Positions 62,928 to 64,000 of a stretch of DNA of 64,000 bases are shown piece after piece. A program made the position numbers and the translations under genes. Position 1 is the stretch's first letter; every line of letters begins with the position of its first letter. The notes beneath the pieces were generated by a model, which was not told the DNA's origin, made no database searches, and saw only the letters and a program-made list of their open reading frames with translations. The stretch spans positions 1 to 64,000 of the forward strand of contig NZ_MVDI01000006.1 of NCBI RefSeq assembly GCF_002939305.1, written 5' to 3'. The DNA is from Chroococcidiopsis sp. TS-821 (GTDB taxonomy: Bacteria > Cyanobacteriota > Cyanobacteriia > Cyanobacteriales > Chroococcidiopsidaceae).

Positions 62928-63617
62928 CTAGCTAGCCAAGGTGTAGTTACTACTACCGCCGCTCCAACCTTCTGGGAAGTAGGCTTTACCTTGACGACAG
63001 AATGGCAATTCTTCAGAAGTCATAGTACTCGGAGTAAATCTAGTTATCTCCGAGCCTGTAGAGCCAGAGGCACTAATAGGCATTACAGAAATTGGAGTAC
63101 TAGCAAGCGGATAGCTCGGACTGCTTTTAACAGAAATCATGCCGCAAGCATTTGCCTTAGCACGCCGCGTTGAGGGCACGTTGTTGAATGTAATTTCTTG
63201 TCTAGAGTAAGGAGCTAACCCAGTAAAGTAAATTACATTATTGGAATCTTTGAATACCGAAGCAGAGGGAGCAGCGGAGGAGAAGGCTAAATTACCATCA
63301 ACGCACCGAGGAGTTGAACCGACAGGAAGACTTGACATCTCGTAGGCGGCTCCATCTTTTGTAAACGAAGAATCAGTATTAATTGGAAACGAGGAGGAGC
63401 TACGCAAAGCTACTACACCACAAGCATTAGCTGCAACGCGCCGAACTCGAGGAGTACCAGAATACTCAAGTAAATAAGTTCCGTAGCTGTTCAATCCTGT
63501 AACCGTAACGCTACCGTCATTACCTTTGGTAGCTGTAACGTTAGCCAAAGCAGGTGTTGCAGTTGTGGCAACAGCGATGAGGGACGCAATTGCGGCAGCA
63601 GTTTTTTTGTTGTTCAT
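62928..63617 (-). CDS. Secreted two-repeat protein of unknown function
   Basis: 229 residues. A Sec signal peptide (MNNKKTAAAIASLIAVATTA to TPALA, cut before NVTAT). The mature part contains two related blocks: VTGLNSYGTYLLEYSGTPR with RRVAANACGVVALRSSSSFP, and FTGLAPYSRQEITFNNVPS with RRAKANACGMISVKSSPSYP. Each has a lone conserved Cys (ANACG). A further Cys pair (PRCVD, PFCRQ) could give disulfides. Family not recognised; similar two-block proteins may be surface or adhesion components. Confidence 0.7.
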   Translation of the reverse strand: MNNKKTAAAIASLIAVATTATPALANVTATKGNDGSVTVTGLNSYGTYLLEYSGTPRVRRVAANACGVVALRSSSSFPINTDSSFTKDGAAYEMSSLPVGSTPRCVDGNLAFSSAAPSASVFKDSNNVIYFTGLAPYSRQEITFNNVPSTRRAKANACGMISVKSSPSYPLASTPISVMPISASGSTGSEITRFTPSTMTSEELPFCRQGKAYFPEGWSGGSSNYTLAS

Positions 63618-63747
63618 GATTCAATTTCTTACGAGAAGGGAATAATCTACCTAGCGAGGCTGCTACTGCACTCAATCCCCTCAGCAGCCTCCACCAAATT
63701 AGCTTTGCAATTGCTGTGGCAACACTACGGAAGATACGGATTTAAAT

Positions 63748-64000
63748 ATGAAGAGTTTAATAAGGTATTCAGTTAATGGTTTGCCATTTGTAGCGATTGC
63801 TCTTGCTGTTGGTTTTGCTAATTATCCGAAGTTTGTTGCTCCTAGCGCAGAGTTAGAAGATGAAGGACGCGGTAATAAAGTAGTTCACGCTCCTCGAAGG
63901 CGAGAACTTCCTCAATCTGAAGAGTATCAAGTTACTAGCGTTCATGATGGCGATACTCTTACAGTTCAGGGAAATTGGGGGAAGCAGAAAGTTCGATTGT
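63748..64000 (+). CDS. Thermonuclease-like protein, 5' part
   Basis: Incomplete: 84 codons up to the window end. N-terminal hydrophobic segment (LPFVAIALAVGFANYPKFV), then a charged linker and YQVTSVHDGDTLTVQGNWGK, the start of the staphylococcal nuclease fold (HDGDTL with the calcium-binding Asp). Probably an exported or membrane-anchored SNase. Start ATG 63748; no strong ribosome site. Confidence 0.8.
   Translation, partial: MKSLIRYSVNGLPFVAIALAVGFANYPKFVAPSAELEDEGRGNKVVHAPRRRELPQSEEYQVTSVHDGDTLTVQGNWGKQKVRL

Noticed and set aside
1-64000. tRNA, rRNA or intact CRISPR-Cas genes, including cas12k near tnsB
   Set aside because: Nothing resembling them was seen on either strand when reading through the window.

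Overview
The window reads as part of a cyanobacterial replicon, most likely a large plasmid. The octamer GCGATCGC and its core recur throughout. Many proteins are of cyanobacterial type: long-chain flavodoxin, NtcA-type promoter, UrtABCDE-like transporter, urease. A parA/parB pair at 53.6-55.1 kb and several broken insertion sequences fit an accessory replicon. All identifications come from reading the sequence and from recall of protein families; nothing was searched.

Layout. 1-4.8 kb: a perfect 126-bp palindrome, a 1.6-kb gene-poor stretch, a PIN-toxin/antitoxin pair, and a decayed Tn7-like tnsB resembling type V-K CRISPR-associated transposons. 4.9-32.6 kb: a metal and redox stress island. 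It holds an RND efflux pair, glutaredoxin-MauE fusion, flavodoxin, MerR regulator, copper chaperone CopZ, copper P-type ATPase, a 32-residue membrane peptide, a double cupredoxin, a His-rich protein, AraC and (broken) TetR regulators, a thiol/flavin redox cluster, a NarX/NarL-type two-component pair, two Cys-rich four-helix copper-storage proteins, a glutathione-reductase-like enzyme, an ion channel and two DUF305 genes. Four clear and two weaker copies of one MerR-type promoter (-35 TTGACT, 20-bp spacer, dyad) tie many of these into one putative copper regulon. 32.6-34.8 kb: a plasmid hypothetical gene behind a cluster of TTCCCTAAG repeats, and a family A DNA polymerase cut off by an IS6-like element.

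35.2-51.6 kb: a nitrogen-scavenging block. An NCS1 permease fused to a histidine kinase and a receiver-MarR fusion precede an NtcA-type promoter with a GTTAAC repeat array. This promoter leads into an ABC transporter, an aliphatic amidase, and then ureABC with ureG, D, E and F. The likely logic is: sense an amide, urea or nucleobase-like solute, import it, and release ammonium with amidase and urease.

53.6-61.5 kb: the most novel-looking segment. parA-parB are followed by tightly packed genes for two unknown proteins, a membrane-anchored AAA ATPase, a YdjM-like membrane hydrolase, a HerA/TraC-type ATPase, an HlyD-like adaptor carrying a cytoplasmic KfrA/HTH-like head, and a TolC-like exported protein. 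It looks like a trans-envelope machine physically linked to plasmid partition. 61.5-64 kb: a 27-bp-repeat ORF, a glycosyltransferase, a secreted two-repeat protein, and the start of a thermonuclease-like gene.

Many genes are broken (tnsB, tnsC, tetR, copZ2, tandem DUF305, polA, both transposases, possibly 55497). The segment is therefore either actively decaying or contains uncorrected single-base sequence errors.
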